A DNA stretch of 64,000 nucleotides from a bacterium (GCA_030430075.1 JAUIGN010000009.1:186001-250000); one strand, 5' to 3'. Counted from the first letter of the stretch, positions 9,473 to 20,850 are shown. The notes: generated by a model from the sequence alone, not told the origin. Translations and numbers: made by a program.

Positions 9473-10483
9473 TCATCCGCGGGGCAACGAGCGGAGCACC
9501 GTCAACGCGGCCTGTATATCCGGCGGCAGGGGTGCCGTGAAGGAGATCGGGTCGCCGCTGATCGGATGCTGCAGCGACAGCCGGTGCGCGTGCAAGGCCT
9601 GACGACTTAAGACCGCGTCCCCTTCCCCACCGCCGCGCATGTCGGGACCATCGCCCAGCAGTTCCGAGCGGGTAACCCGCGACCGGCCCCCGTACAGCCG
9701 GTCGCAGAGAATCGGGTAGCCGAGGTGCGTCAGGTGAACTCGCAACTGGTGCGTCCTGCCGGTCTTCGGGAGGAGCCGCATCAAGGCAAACCCACCGAAC
9801 CGCTCGACGACCTCGAAAAACGTCTTCGCGTCACGGCTGCTGCCATGATCCTTGCGAATCGCCATCTTCTCACGCGAATAGGGATGAATCCCAATCGGCT
9901 GCTCGATGATGTCGCGATCGCGGTCCGGAACGCCGAGTACAATCGCCAGGTACTCTTTTTGCACCGTCCGCTGTTCAAACTGAGCGGCCAACTTGTAGTG
10001 CGCCTGGTCCGTCTTGGCAACGACCATGATCCCACTGGTCTCACGATCAAGCCGGTGCACAATCCCGGGACGGGTTGGCCCACCGACGCTGCTCAGCGTT
10101 TCAAAGTGGAACGCCAGGGCACTGGTCAACGTCCCGGCCCAATGCCCTTTGGCAGGGTGAACCACCATCCCCGCCGCCTTGTTCACCGCGATAAGATGTG
10201 CGTCTTCGAAGACAATGTCGAGCGGCAGTTCCTCGGGTTGCGGCGTCTCTCGTGGGAGTTCGGGAAGCACCAGGCGGACCTGCTGGCCACCCGTCAGCCG
10301 GTGCGAGGCCTTGGTCCGCCGTCGCCCCTCGACGTCAACCGCCCCGGCATTGATCACCCGGCGGAGATGGACGCGACTGTATTGGGGCAGCTTGCCGGCC
10401 AGAAACGCATCCAACCGTGTACCGTTGTCTTCTGGACCGACAACCAACGAGACAGATTCGGAAGCGGGCGGATCGGGCGCCAT
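9473..10483 (-). CDS. Pseudouridine synthase, RluA/RluD family
   Basis: A 336-aa enzyme that isomerises specific uridines in rRNA (or tRNA). An N-terminal S4 RNA-binding domain (RLDAFLAGKLPQYSRVHLRRVI... GAVDVEG) precedes the catalytic domain. That domain has the hallmark HRLDRETSG with the catalytic Asp, and the family blocks AVNKAAGMVVHPAKGH, KTGRTHQLRVHLTHLGYPI and GDRLYGG-type. Domain order and length fit RluD. It starts 4 bp downstream of the TPR gene stop, so the two are probably co-transcribed. Which uridine it modifies cannot be told from sequence alone. Confidence 0.93.
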   Translation of the reverse strand: MAPDPPASESVSLVVGPEDNGTRLDAFLAGKLPQYSRVHLRRVINAGAVDVEGRRRTKASHRLTGGQQVRLVLPELPRETPQPEELPLDIVFEDAHLIAVNKAAGMVVHPAKGHWAGTLTSALAFHFETLSSVGGPTRPGIVHRLDRETSGIMVVAKTDQAHYKLAAQFEQRTVQKEYLAIVLGVPDRDRDIIEQPIGIHPYSREKMAIRKDHGSSRDAKTFFEVVERFGGFALMRLLPKTGRTHQLRVHLTHLGYPILCDRLYGGRSRVTRSELLGDGPDMRGGGEGDAVLSRQALHAHRLSLQHPISGDPISFTAPLPPDIQAALTVLRSLPRG

Positions 10484-10486
10484 GCG

Positions 10487-11599
10487 TTATTGGTCGGTCC
10501 CGCCATTCGCCGCAGCGGGTTGCTCGGCCGCAGCAGACTCGTCCGAGTTCGACCCGTCCTCGGACGGCTCGGCGTCTGCTTTCTCCGCGTCCGGTGTGGC
10601 TGGGTCCGCTTCACTGGGGACAGGGTCCTTCGCGGCCGGTTGCTTCGCCCCCTCGGCTGTGGCCCCCTCGGCTGAAGTTTCGGCGGGCGTGGTTTCGGCA
10701 GGCGCGGTTTCGGCAGCTTTCTTGCCGTCCGGCTCGGCACCAGGGGGTTCGTCAGACGCAGGCGATTCGTCCGACGCACCTTCGGGAGCTGCGGCCGGCT
10801 CATCGGTCGGCAATGCCGATCCGCGATCGGATGTCGGCGCCCCTGTCGTGGGGACCGAAACGTCGGGCCGACCGGGCAATTCGGTCAAGTCGCGCGGCAA
10901 GTCGAGCCCGCCGGCATCGCCGCCGCCAGGGAAGCCACCGCCAGGAAAACCACCGCCGGGAAAACCACCGTCCGCCGCCCGTGGTTGGGGCGTCTGCCGA
11001 TCGAACCACGCCAGAAACTCGGACACGTCGTCCTGCTCCAGACGTTCCAGGCGTGCTTTGGCCTGTTTGGCGAGGGCGCTTTCCGAAGCGGCCTTGGCTG
11101 CCCGGTCGAAATTGTCTTTCGCCTTCTCCACGTCACCCTCGGCCTCGTAAGCCTGGGCGAGTCCGAAGAGGGCGGCCTGTCTCAAGTCCGGCTGACCGAG
11201 GGCTCCCTTATCGACCAACTCATACAACTTCCTGGCGGCCGCCAGCGCCTCGGTCGCTTCGCCCCGATTGGTGTAGAGTGCCCGAATCCCTCGCGCCAAC
11301 TCCAAATCGGCTTCACGCTGCATGGCCCACAGTCCCGGCAACGTGCCGGCGTGGTCCTCCGCCACGGATCGCAGCCGGTCGGGGCTGTCGCCGCTGGCGG
11401 CGGCGAAGTAGTCCGCCCAGCCTCGCGCCGATTGCTCGAACTGCTCGTTCGAGATAAACACGGCGACCATGGCAATGATCAGCGCGACCGCGGCACCGCC
11501 GACAATTAACTTGGAATACGGCAGGATGGCTTCCGTTTTGTGGCCCAGCCAGTCGGCCAAAACATTTGTCTGCAATTCGTGTCGTCGTTCGGTTTTCAT
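10487..11599 (-). CDS. Membrane-anchored TPR protein with acidic low-complexity tail
   Basis: 370 aa. A cytoplasmic N-terminus is followed by one membrane segment (about residues 31-49, LIVGGAAVALIIAMVAVFI) and then a helical TPR-like region (about residues 55-195: LWAMQREADLELARG, AALFGLAQAYEAEGDVEKAK). The architecture resembles YfgM-type single-pass TPR proteins. After residue 210 come three tandem FPGGG units and then about 130 residues of Ala/Pro/Glu/Thr/Asp-rich disordered sequence. It sits directly upstream of the pseudouridine synthase. Its likely role is as an envelope or secretion scaffold, by analogy only. Confidence 0.75.
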   Translation of the reverse strand: MKTERRHELQTNVLADWLGHKTEAILPYSKLIVGGAAVALIIAMVAVFISNEQFEQSARGWADYFAAASGDSPDRLRSVAEDHAGTLPGLWAMQREADLELARGIRALYTNRGEATEALAAARKLYELVDKGALGQPDLRQAALFGLAQAYEAEGDVEKAKDNFDRAAKAASESALAKQAKARLERLEQDDVSEFLAWFDRQTPQPRAADGGFPGGGFPGGGFPGGGDAGGLDLPRDLTELPGRPDVSVPTTGAPTSDRGSALPTDEPAAAPEGASDESPASDEPPGAEPDGKKAAETAPAETTPAETSAEGATAEGAKQPAAKDPVPSEADPATPDAEKADAEPSEDGSNSDESAAAEQPAAANGGTDQ

Positions 11600-11771
11600 C
11601 GTCCGTGCCAGCTTCGCTCAAGGGATATTACGTGCGAATCTCCTGCCGCCAGCGTCCCTGGAAGGCCTCCGCACAATGCTGCGCAAGTATAGGAGGGATC
11701 AAGGAATAGCGTCAAGGGCGAGCCGTTTCGGCGCGGGGCAGCGGGGCCGGCAGTAGGCGGTCCCGCTGCCC

Positions 11772-13355
11772 TTAGTCCGTTCGTGTCGTCTGCGCATACC
11801 GCTGGTAGGCGAAGTACGCGGGAACGCCCAATCCGATCAGAATCAACCCGGCCTTGGACTCCAAGGGGTTGGTCGCATACACCTGGGCCATGAACCAGAC
11901 GTAGACCAGCAGGAACAAAACCGGCACGACAGGGTATCCCCACGTCCGGTACGGGCGCTGCGCCGCGGGACATCGGTACCTCAGCACGATCACCGCTAAC
12001 ACGCCGAGCATATAAAAGATGCTGGCCGAAAAGATCACGAAGTTCGTCAGCAAATCGAAAATGGAATCGTCACGCAGGCTGGCGACGACCTTCGACACCA
12101 ACCCTGCCGAACCGTCCGCGGCAGACATCAACTCGTCACCCGAGCCCTGGGCGCCGGCCGGCTCGCCGGGAAGCCCTGCGGCCTCCACACCACCGGCCGA
12201 ATGCAGCTTGGCGGCCGAGCGGTTGACCCAATGTTTGGCGCCGGCAACTCCCAGCACCAGGGCGATCGACATCGAGGCCATCACGGCAATCGCCATCGCC
12301 GGCGTACGAAACGTCGCATGGACCATCCCCAAAGACCGAAAAAAGACCTGGTCCCGCCCCATTGCAAACGTGACCCGCGGTGCTTGCAGAAGGTTGGTGT
12401 TGATCGCCCCGAAGGTACTGCACATGATGACGGCGGACATGGCCGCCAGCCCCCGTTGACCAAACAACCGGTCCAGCATCTTCTCCGCCGCATGGTCTCC
12501 CGCCGCGCGCATTTCCTCCATCGTCAACACTCCGTGGTAGGCGAAGTTCGCTGCCAGATAGAGGACAATCAACGTGCCGATTCCCGCAAACAGGGCGAAC
12601 GGAACGTTCCGGTGCGGGTCGCGCACCTCTTCCGCCAGGGGAGTCACCCCGTGCCACCCGTTGTAGGCCCACATGACCGCCAGCAACACGGCGCCGACCT
12701 GTGCCGTCAAACCAGTTTGCCGGCCGGCCACCGTCGTTGCGTAGTTCGCCGGGTCGACCGTCTCGCTGACGAACGGAATCAAGGCAAACGGAACGATGGC
12801 CACCAATGCCAGAAACGTACCCTTGATCACCGTGACCGCCATTTGCAGCCGGCCTCCCCAGAGTACGCCGACGATGTTGACCCAGGCCATGGCAACAATC
12901 AATCCGATGGCGACCATCAGTTGTACTGACGAAGAGAGCCCTCCCTCGACAACGTTCCGCAACGACAGGCTCAACGACCCAACGAACGCCACGCTCAACG
13001 CCCCAATCGATGCCGGCTTGCCGAAGAAGACTTCGGTCCAACCAAACAAGAACGCAATCGGCCGGCCGTAGGCCTCGCGCAAGTAGACGTACAGGCCGCC
13101 GGCGCGGGGATACATGGCCCCCAATTCGGCAAAACACAGTCCGCCCAGAATGCACAGCAGGCCGCCAAACACCCACACGCTGATGATGACGCCGAAGTGG
13201 CCCGACTCGGCAGCAATGTTGCCCGGCTTGAGGAAGATGCCGGAGCCAATCACGTTGCCGACGACCACCGCCGTGGCGATCCGTGGCCCCAAGACCCGAA
13301 TGAGGCCGGCGGGGGATTCCCCGGCAGGTGGTCCGGTAAGTGGCGGTTCAGGCAT
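11772..13355 (-). CDS. APC-superfamily amino acid permease
   Basis: A 527-aa inner-membrane transporter with about 12 hydrophobic segments. The first helix motif VVGNVIGSGIFLKPGNIA is the amino acid-binding signature of APC/LAT-type permeases; CFAELGAMYPRAGGLYVYLREAYG also fits. Between helices 10 and 11 there is a hydrophilic Gly/Ala-rich insert of about 50 residues (HSAGGVEAAG... ELMSAADG) that the family normally lacks. The substrate is not predictable. It starts at ATG 13355, divergent from the large haem protein. Confidence 0.9.
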   Translation of the reverse strand: MPEPPLTGPPAGESPAGLIRVLGPRIATAVVVGNVIGSGIFLKPGNIAAESGHFGVIISVWVFGGLLCILGGLCFAELGAMYPRAGGLYVYLREAYGRPIAFLFGWTEVFFGKPASIGALSVAFVGSLSLSLRNVVEGGLSSSVQLMVAIGLIVAMAWVNIVGVLWGGRLQMAVTVIKGTFLALVAIVPFALIPFVSETVDPANYATTVAGRQTGLTAQVGAVLLAVMWAYNGWHGVTPLAEEVRDPHRNVPFALFAGIGTLIVLYLAANFAYHGVLTMEEMRAAGDHAAEKMLDRLFGQRGLAAMSAVIMCSTFGAINTNLLQAPRVTFAMGRDQVFFRSLGMVHATFRTPAMAIAVMASMSIALVLGVAGAKHWVNRSAAKLHSAGGVEAAGLPGEPAGAQGSGDELMSAADGSAGLVSKVVASLRDDSIFDLLTNFVIFSASIFYMLGVLAVIVLRYRCPAAQRPYRTWGYPVVPVLFLLVYVWFMAQVYATNPLESKAGLILIGLGVPAYFAYQRYAQTTRTD

Positions 13356-13805
13356 GGCTCAACAGGTCGACGCCGTCACAGAGCATGAATTTACAAACGT
13401 CGCGTTACATCGTCGCAAACGCCGCGGTAGCGACGGCCGATTGTGGGCCGTTCCAGAATGGAAAGCAAGTCAGCTGGCAGCCCGCGCTTCGAGTTTGACC
13501 GGCCTGGACCCGGCGGTTACGATCATTTTCGGCCCGTCGCCATGGCGGTTTATCGGAAATTCACGCCCACTGGGAGTTCCGCCGTCCGGACATGCGCCGG
13601 GGAGAGAATGGACGTCCCCCACCGAGCGGTTCGCGATGACGATCGGCAGCGCGCCCACCAGGCACGGCAGCCAGCCAACTCGGTAGACTACACAGCGCAC
13701 CGTCGCCCTCCCACCACCAATGGCTGCCCGCCGCGTCACCACTCCCCCCTCCACACCTGACGTCGTCCGCCCCTGACCTGCTGCCCACCCCGCCCGGAGT
13801 TCATC
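13356..13805. other. Divergent intergenic region
   Basis: 450 bp between the divergently transcribed permease and PVC haem protein genes. It must hold both promoters, but I could not pick out clear boxes, and no RNA gene or credible ORF was seen. Confidence 0.4.
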
Positions 13806-16800
13806 ATGCCCCTGCTACGAAGGCCATTTGTTTCGCTGTTGTCGCTGCTGGCCCTGCTGACGATTGCCTCCAGCGTAGGACGCACGTCCCGGGCTCAAGA
13901 CGCCGAGCTCGACAACTGGAAGACCGTCGACGTTCCGCAGGTCTGGAAACGTCCGCCGGCCGGGCGCGGCGGCTATTCCTGGTACCGCTGCCTGGTCACG
14001 ATCCCGGAGTCGTGGCGCGAGCAGCCACTGACACTGTTCTCAGAACCGGTCGACGACGCGCGCGGCCTCTACCTGAACGGCAAGCAAGTCGGCCGCGCAG
14101 GGGATTTTCCGCCCAAGTTTCGCAGCGGCCTCGGCAGCCAGGACCGCCACGTGATCGATCCGGAGATCGTCAACTTCGGCGGCCAAAACGTGATTGCCAT
14201 TCGAATCTACAACAGTGACGGGCGCAGCGGCTTCAACGTGGCGGCACCGGTACTCTTCGCGGCAGAGACCGCGATTCGGCTTGCCGGCCCCTGGCAGATG
14301 CGCCCCGGCGATGACCTCACCTGGGCCTCATTGCGTGGCGGCGAAAGCGGCCCGCCCAAGACCTTCGCCGACGTCCAACCCAAGGAGGACGTCGAACGCA
14401 TTCTGCGACAGTTGCCAGGCGAGGAAGGGATGCTGCCTGTTGCCGAGGCGCTGAAACGGTTCGAACTGCCTGACGACTTGCAAGTCGAAGCGGTCCTCAG
14501 CGAGCCGGACATCGGCCAACCGTTGTTCCTGGATTTCGACTCGCGGGGCCGCATGTGGGTCCTGAATTACAAGCAGTATCCTACGCCCGCGGGTCTCACC
14601 GCCGTCAGCCGCGACAAGTACCTGCGCACCGTCTACGACAAAGTCCCGCCGCCGCCGCCCCACCATTTTCCGGGCAAGGACCGGATCACGATTCACGAGG
14701 ATACCGACGGAGACGGCGTCTACGACAACCACAAGACGTTTGTCGACGGCCTTAGCCTGGCCACATCGTTTGCCCGGGGTCGGGGCGGCCTGTTCGTACT
14801 CAATCCCCCCTACCTCTTGTTCTATCCGGACAGGGACCTGGACGACCGCCCTGATGGCGACCCCCAGGTCCTCTTGGAAGGGTTCGGAATTGAGGACTCG
14901 CATTCCTTGGCGAGCAACCTGCGGTGGGGTCCCGATGGATGGCTGTACGCCGCTCAGGGCAGCACGGTCACGGGCCACATCAAGCGATACGGTCGCGATG
15001 AACCGCCCGTGCATTCGATGGGACAGTTGATTTGGCGCTACCACCCGGAAACCCAGCAGTATGAAATCTTCGCCGAAGGCGGCGGCAACACGTTTGGCGT
15101 AGAGATCGATGCCAAGGGTCGCGTTTACTCGGGACATAACGGCGGCGACACACGCGGCTTTCATTACGTCCAAGGGGGCTACTACCAGAAGGGATTTGGG
15201 AAGCATGGCGAACTCTCGAACCCTTTCGCCTTCGGCTACTTCCCGGCCATCGCGCACCACAAGGTGGCCCGTTTCACACACAAGTTCATCATCTACGAGG
15301 GTGGGGCGTTGTCCGCCCAGTATGCCGGCAAGCTGTTCGGCGTCGGCCCGCTGCAGAGTCACGTCGTCTACAGTGATGTGCAGCCGCGCGGGGCAACCTT
15401 CCAAACGAAAGACCTGGGCACGGCCCTCACCAGTGCCGACCCGTGGTTCCGCCCCGTGGCGATCGAGCCCGGACCGGACGGCGCCATCTATGTCTGTGAC
15501 TTCCACGAACAACGCATCGACCATGCCAGTCATTATCAGGGCCGCGTTACCCCGGACACCGGCCGCATTTATCGCATCTCGGCCGTCGGCAACAACCAGC
15601 CCGCGCCGCCGTTCGACGACCGCCGCTTGCGCCCCCGGCAACTTGTCGAACGACTGCGGAGCGAAAACCGCTGGCACCGCCAAATGGCGCTCCGCGTGAT
15701 CGCCGATCGCCGCGATCCATCCATGGTTCCCGCCCTCCAGCAATTGCTGCAGGACGACGACGGCCAGACGGCCTTGGAAGGACTTTGGGCGTTGAACCTG
15801 GTCGGCGCTTTCGATGAACAGCTCGCCAGGACAACCTTGAAACATCAGGACCCGTTCGTCCGTGCCTGGACCGTCCGCCTGCTCTGCGATGACCGCAAAG
15901 TTTCCAGCGAAATGGTCACGGAGCTCGCCGCGCTGGCCGAGCGCGAACCGAACGTCGAGGTTCGGTGCCAGATCGCCTGCTCGGCACGCCGCCTTCCAGC
16001 AGCCGACGCGCTGGCAATGGTCGGCCCCCTGCTCCGCCGTGACGAAGATACGGACGATCCGTTCCTTCCCCTGCTGCTCTGGTGGGCCATCGAAGCCAAG
16101 GCGGAAAGCGGCCGCGCCGAAGTTTTGCACCTCTTCGGTGAAGATTCACTCTGGAACCACCCGCTGGTTCAGCAGCAGATTCTCGGGCGGTTGATGCGCC
16201 GCTACGCACTGGCGGGAGGGCGAGCGAATCTGGTGACCTGCGCACAACTGTTCCAGCTCGCCCCCAACGCAGCCAGCCGTCGCCGGTTGTTGGCCGGCTT
16301 CGAGGCCGCCTTCTCCGGCCGAACCCTGGCCGAAATCCCGGACGAGCTGGCCGACGCGCTGGCCAGCGTCGGCGGCGGCTCGCTGGAGTTGCGCCTCCGG
16401 CGGCGCGACCCGGACGCCGCTCGGCAGGCCCTCGAGCTGATCGCCGATGACAAACAGCCGGCCGACCAACGCCAGCGGTACATTCGTATTCTGGGCCAGA
16501 TCGGCCAGCCGGACTCCGTCCCGGTCCTGCTCGAACTGGCGGAAAGCTCGCAAGACCAGGCCGTCCGGACCGCGGCCCTGACCGCCCTGCAGGCCTTCGA
16601 TCAACCGGCCGTCTCGCGTGCCGTGATTGCCTTTCACGACCGCTTGCCCGCGGACGCCCAAACGGTGGCCCAGTCGCTACTGGCCAGCCGCAAAGCGTGG
16701 TCCGTCGACCTGCTGGACGCCGTCGAGGCGAAGGCGATCGCCGCCGAGTCCGTTTCCGACGCCACCGTCCAGAAACTGTTTTTCCACAATGATGAAGCGA

Positions 16801-17318
16801 TCGACAAGCGAGTCCGGCAGCTATGGTCAACGGTCTCTGCTTCCACGACCGGTGAAATGCGGGCCGAGGCTGAGCGACTACAACAGGTGATTGCCGGAGC
16901 GGCCGGCAACCCTTATCGAGGCAAGAAGCTGTTTCTGAAGAACTGCGGAAAGTGCCATATCCTGTTTACCGACGGGGGCCAGATCGGCCCCAACCTGACG
17001 TCGTACAAACGGGACGATCTTCGCGGGATGCTGCTGAATATCGTCAATCCCAGCTTGGAGATCCGTGAAGGCTTCGAGAACTTCGTCGTCTTCAAGGATG
17101 ACGGCCGCACCCTGAACGGCTTTATCGCCGACCAGGACAACCAGGTCGTGGTGCTGAAAGGGGCCGACGGCCAGAGCGTGATTATCCCCCGCGACGAGAT
17201 CGAAGATATGCACGCCATCCCACGTTCGATCATGCCCGAACGGCTGCTGAGCGAGCTCGATGATCAGCAGGTGCGCGACCTGTTTGCTTACCTCCGTGCC
17301 ACCCAACCGCTGCCGTAG
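13806..17318 (+). CDS. PVC-type haem-binding CxxCH protein with propeller and HEAT repeats
   Basis: A 1170-aa exported protein with a signal peptide ending near SRAQDAE. Residues about 35-170 look like a galactose-binding jelly-roll (GLYLNGKQVGRAGDFP). Residues about 220-610 match the PVC 'membrane-bound dehydrogenase' propeller (LFLDFDSRGRMWVLNYKQYP, ITIHEDTDGDGVYDN). HEAT-type helical repeats cover about 620-1010. The C-terminus is a cytochrome c-like domain with C1047-x-x-C1050-H1051 (NCGKCH), GPNLTSY and the tail IPRDEIEDMHAIPRSIMPE. This is one of the expanded planctomycete families linked to polysaccharide breakdown and periplasmic electron transfer; the exact substrate is unknown. A paralogue without the jelly-roll is at 30438. 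Confidence 0.9.
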   Translation: MPLLRRPFVSLLSLLALLTIASSVGRTSRAQDAELDNWKTVDVPQVWKRPPAGRGGYSWYRCLVTIPESWREQPLTLFSEPVDDARGLYLNGKQVGRAGDFPPKFRSGLGSQDRHVIDPEIVNFGGQNVIAIRIYNSDGRSGFNVAAPVLFAAETAIRLAGPWQMRPGDDLTWASLRGGESGPPKTFADVQPKEDVERILRQLPGEEGMLPVAEALKRFELPDDLQVEAVLSEPDIGQPLFLDFDSRGRMWVLNYKQYPTPAGLTAVSRDKYLRTVYDKVPPPPPHHFPGKDRITIHEDTDGDGVYDNHKTFVDGLSLATSFARGRGGLFVLNPPYLLFYPDRDLDDRPDGDPQVLLEGFGIEDSHSLASNLRWGPDGWLYAAQGSTVTGHIKRYGRDEPPVHSMGQLIWRYHPETQQYEIFAEGGGNTFGVEIDAKGRVYSGHNGGDTRGFHYVQGGYYQKGFGKHGELSNPFAFGYFPAIAHHKVARFTHKFIIYEGGALSAQYAGKLFGVGPLQSHVVYSDVQPRGATFQTKDLGTALTSADPWFRPVAIEPGPDGAIYVCDFHEQRIDHASHYQGRVTPDTGRIYRISAVGNNQPAPPFDDRRLRPRQLVERLRSENRWHRQMALRVIADRRDPSMVPALQQLLQDDDGQTALEGLWALNLVGAFDEQLARTTLKHQDPFVRAWTVRLLCDDRKVSSEMVTELAALAEREPNVEVRCQIACSARRLPAADALAMVGPLLRRDEDTDDPFLPLLLWWAIEAKAESGRAEVLHLFGEDSLWNHPLVQQQILGRLMRRYALAGGRANLVTCAQLFQLAPNAASRRRLLAGFEAAFSGRTLAEIPDELADALASVGGGSLELRLRRRDPDAARQALELIADDKQPADQRQRYIRILGQIGQPDSVPVLLELAESSQDQAVRTAALTALQAFDQPAVSRAVIAFHDRLPADAQTVAQSLLASRKAWSVDLLDAVEAKAIAAESVSDATVQKLFFHNDEAIDKRVRQLWSTVSASTTGEMRAEAERLQQVIAGAAGNPYRGKKLFLKNCGKCHILFTDGGQIGPNLTSYKRDDLRGMLLNIVNPSLEIREGFENFVVFKDDGRTLNGFIADQDNQVVVLKGADGQSVIIPRDEIEDMHAIPRSIMPERLLSELDDQQVRDLFAYLRATQPLP

Positions 17319-17345
17319 GAAATCGATCCGGAGCAACGCAACCGC

Positions 17346-18128
17346 TTACGCCATCAGGTCCATGAGCACACTGGTGACGAGCACCATGCCGGAAATCAAC
17401 AACAGCAAAAAGACGCAGCGCTGAAATTGCGTGGTGCTGAATCGCTGGTTCAACGACCGCCCGCACCAGAGTCCGATCGCCATCGCCGGGAGGCACACGG
17501 CCAGGCAGGCGAAGACATCCTGATTCCATCGTCCATAGAGAAAATGGTTCAGGCAAACGAAGATGCTGGCCGGAAAGAAGACGCTTTGGAGTGACGAGCG
17601 AAAGCGGCGCGGCTCCCAACCGCGGAGCGTGGCAAAAATGACCAGCGGCGGCCCCAGCGTGACATAGGCGCCGCCCAGCACACCGGCGGCGAAGCCGAAC
17701 AGGGGCGCGGCGCGGTCGGTGCGGAGCCGGAAGAGGGTCGGCCGGAAGAGATTGTAGATCGCAAAGCCGATCACCAGCACAGCCAGCAAGATCTTGATCA
17801 GGACTTCAGGCAGATAGTCGACCCCCATGACGCCGAGCGGCACGCCGATCAGCGTCGCTGCGGCCAACCGCCAGGTCGCCTGCCATTCAACGCGCCGCCA
17901 ATCCGTAAGCAGAATGGTCAGCGCGTTGAACGTCGCGCTGAGTGCAATCAGGGTGGCGGCAAACCGGACGTCAACCACCGCAGAGAGCAGGGGCATCCCA
18001 ATCAAGGCCTCGCCGAACCCGAATGTCGACCGGGTCAGCGCGGCCAGGAACACGATGGCGACCACAACCAGGATTATGTGCGTTTCCACGTCCCTCGGCC
18101 GCCGCGACGACCTCCCTGAACTTGGCAT
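17346..18128 (-). CDS. TauE/SafE-family membrane exporter
   Basis: A 260-aa integral membrane protein with eight or so hydrophobic helices. It shows the repeated TauE/SafE pattern: FGFGEALIGMPLLSAVVDVRFAATLIALSA near the start and GAYVTLGPPLVIFATLRGW in the second half. The family moves small anions such as sulfite, sulfoacetate or taurine-derived compounds. The start may instead be GTG 18089 (VETHIIL), which removes a charged 13-residue leader. The ribosome-binding context does not decide between them. It converges with the haem protein gene, with 27 bp between. Confidence 0.87.
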   Translation of the reverse strand: MPSSGRSSRRPRDVETHIILVVVAIVFLAALTRSTFGFGEALIGMPLLSAVVDVRFAATLIALSATFNALTILLTDWRRVEWQATWRLAAATLIGVPLGVMGVDYLPEVLIKILLAVLVIGFAIYNLFRPTLFRLRTDRAAPLFGFAAGVLGGAYVTLGPPLVIFATLRGWEPRRFRSSLQSVFFPASIFVCLNHFLYGRWNQDVFACLAVCLPAMAIGLWCGRSLNQRFSTTQFQRCVFLLLLISGMVLVTSVLMDLMA

Positions 18129-18231
18129 GGCCGCGGTTCATGCCACCTCCACAGGGACGATGACGGCCGGTTGCAACCGTGGATGGCAACCCCCAACCTG
18201 ACGAACGGACAGCCGGATTGACGAGCGATCG

Positions 18232-19518
<1,287 letters not shown>

Positions 19519-20071
19519 GGGGGGATTCCTCTCGAATTGAATCAAGTGAGACGGCATGCGTGGTGGAGGGGGGGAGAATGTGGCCGGGTTGGCGCGAAGC
19601 CCACCGCGGGAGGATTCCTTGGCTTTACGGATGGGCCCCACGTTGCTCATCCCCAGCCAATCAAGTCATCGCGACCAACCGGAACGGACCGAGACATGGT
19701 GAGCGTCAGCTCGCCGGTGGTTCGAGTCCCTGTCCCGTTAGCATACCTAACCGGCATCCGCCCGCACAATCGGCCCATCCCCGCAGGACCGTGCTTCGCG
19801 GGACGGCTGGACGCCCAACCTGACCGCCGACCTGCCGTGCTCTCATGTTGCCGACCACCGTGCCGGCGCAGTGCCGGCACGACCCGGGCAATCGGCAAAG
19901 ATACCCTCGGATGCAAACTTTCCCGGGCTTCCCAAACAAGAATGGTCTCGCCAGCCGTCAAACTCGACCGATCAACGCTGCAGGTCCTCACCGGTGCGAC
20001 CACCCCGCCGCCGCGCGTAATCGTGCCGGCTCATCCACCGATATTCCAACACCCTCCCGAAAGGCCCCCCG
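19519..20071. other. 550-bp intergenic region
   Basis: Lies between the PQQ-like gene start and the BON gene start. Several open frames exist on both strands but none looks like a protein. No RNA gene or repeat was seen apart from scattered short GC-rich inversions. Confidence 0.35.
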
Positions 20072-20287
20072 ATGCAGCCCGCTGACCAGCCGTTGAATGA
20101 CCATGTCGATGCCGTCATCCACACCAGCCCGCACCTGGCCGGCAGGCGTTTTCGAGTCCGTACCGTGGCCGATGGCGTCACGCTGGAAGGACGCGTCGGA
20201 TCGTATTTTCAGAAGCAAATGGCGCAGGAAATCATCCTGCGGATTGACGGCGTTTCGCGGATCGACAATCGACTCGAAGTGGGTTAA
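20072..20287 (+). CDS. Small BON-domain protein
   Basis: 71 aa, essentially one BON domain. The core reads VRTVADGVTLEGRVGSYF followed by QEIILRIDGVSRIDNRLEV, which is the alpha-beta pattern with the invariant Gly of BON modules. BON domains often bind phospholipid or outer-membrane surfaces and appear in osmotic-stress proteins. There is no signal peptide, so it may be cytoplasmic or part of a larger assembly. It stands alone. Confidence 0.75.
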   Translation: MQPADQPLNDHVDAVIHTSPHLAGRRFRVRTVADGVTLEGRVGSYFQKQMAQEIILRIDGVSRIDNRLEVG

Positions 20288-20337
20288 TCCTCATACCGTT
20301 CCGTTCATCCCCATACCGTTCCATTGGATTCCACACG
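20288..20337 (+). repeat. Two short direct repeats after the BON gene
   Basis: The sequence CATACCGTTCC occurs twice about 20 bp apart just after the BON stop codon, each followed by GTT or ATT. Its function is unknown and it may be chance. Confidence 0.35.
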
Positions 20338-20469
20338 TCCGCAGGTCATGCTTTACATGAAATGCGGGACTGCCCTTATTCCCGAGCCGCAATCTCGCTC
20401 AATCGGACTTCGCAGATCGTGTTCTTCAACGATGGGCGCGGCAAAACAACGGGCGACGAGGCGTCCCGA

Positions 20470-20850
20470 TTAGCGTGGCTTGGAAGGGCGATGGCCCCGC
20501 ACCGCGTGCCGCCGATCCCGGTACTGCGGAAACAGGTCCGCCAGCCCGTTGGCTTGCAAGCCGGCGTAGCAGGAGTCGCTCAGTCCGGCGATCCGCATCA
20601 CCCCACCCGACTCTGTCAGGTGCGTTCGCAGCTTGATCAGCTCACCAATTACCTGGCTCGGCAGGACAGGCACATCCTCCATCTCGAGGACGAGCCGATT
20701 GGTAAACTCGCGATCGACGAGACCTCCAATTCCGTCGGCCAGGTCGACATCTCCCCCGTCGCCGCTCTCCGGTCCCTGCAGGCCGACAAACAGCCAGCCG
20801 GGGCCTCGATCGATGGCCACCGACCAGCCTGCACCCAGTTCCTGATTCAT
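20470..20850 (-). CDS. STAS-domain protein (anti-sigma-factor-antagonist-like)
   Basis: About 126 aa. ATG 20850 (MNQELGAGWSVAIDRG) is preceded by AGGAG at 8 nt, which favours it over an ATG 27 bp upstream. The fold pattern fits a STAS domain: a first strand GWLFVGLQG, the strand RLVLEMEDVPVLPSQVIGEL in the place of the usual phosphorylation loop, the helix KLRTHLTESGG and the strand VMRIAGLSDSCYAGLQANG. The loop carries PVLPS, so the regulatory Ser would be the one in this segment if it is phosphorylated. No anti-sigma kinase gene is adjacent. Confidence 0.7.
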   Translation of the reverse strand: MNQELGAGWSVAIDRGPGWLFVGLQGPESGDGGDVDLADGIGGLVDREFTNRLVLEMEDVPVLPSQVIGELIKLRTHLTESGGVMRIAGLSDSCYAGLQANGLADLFPQYRDRRHAVRGHRPSKPR

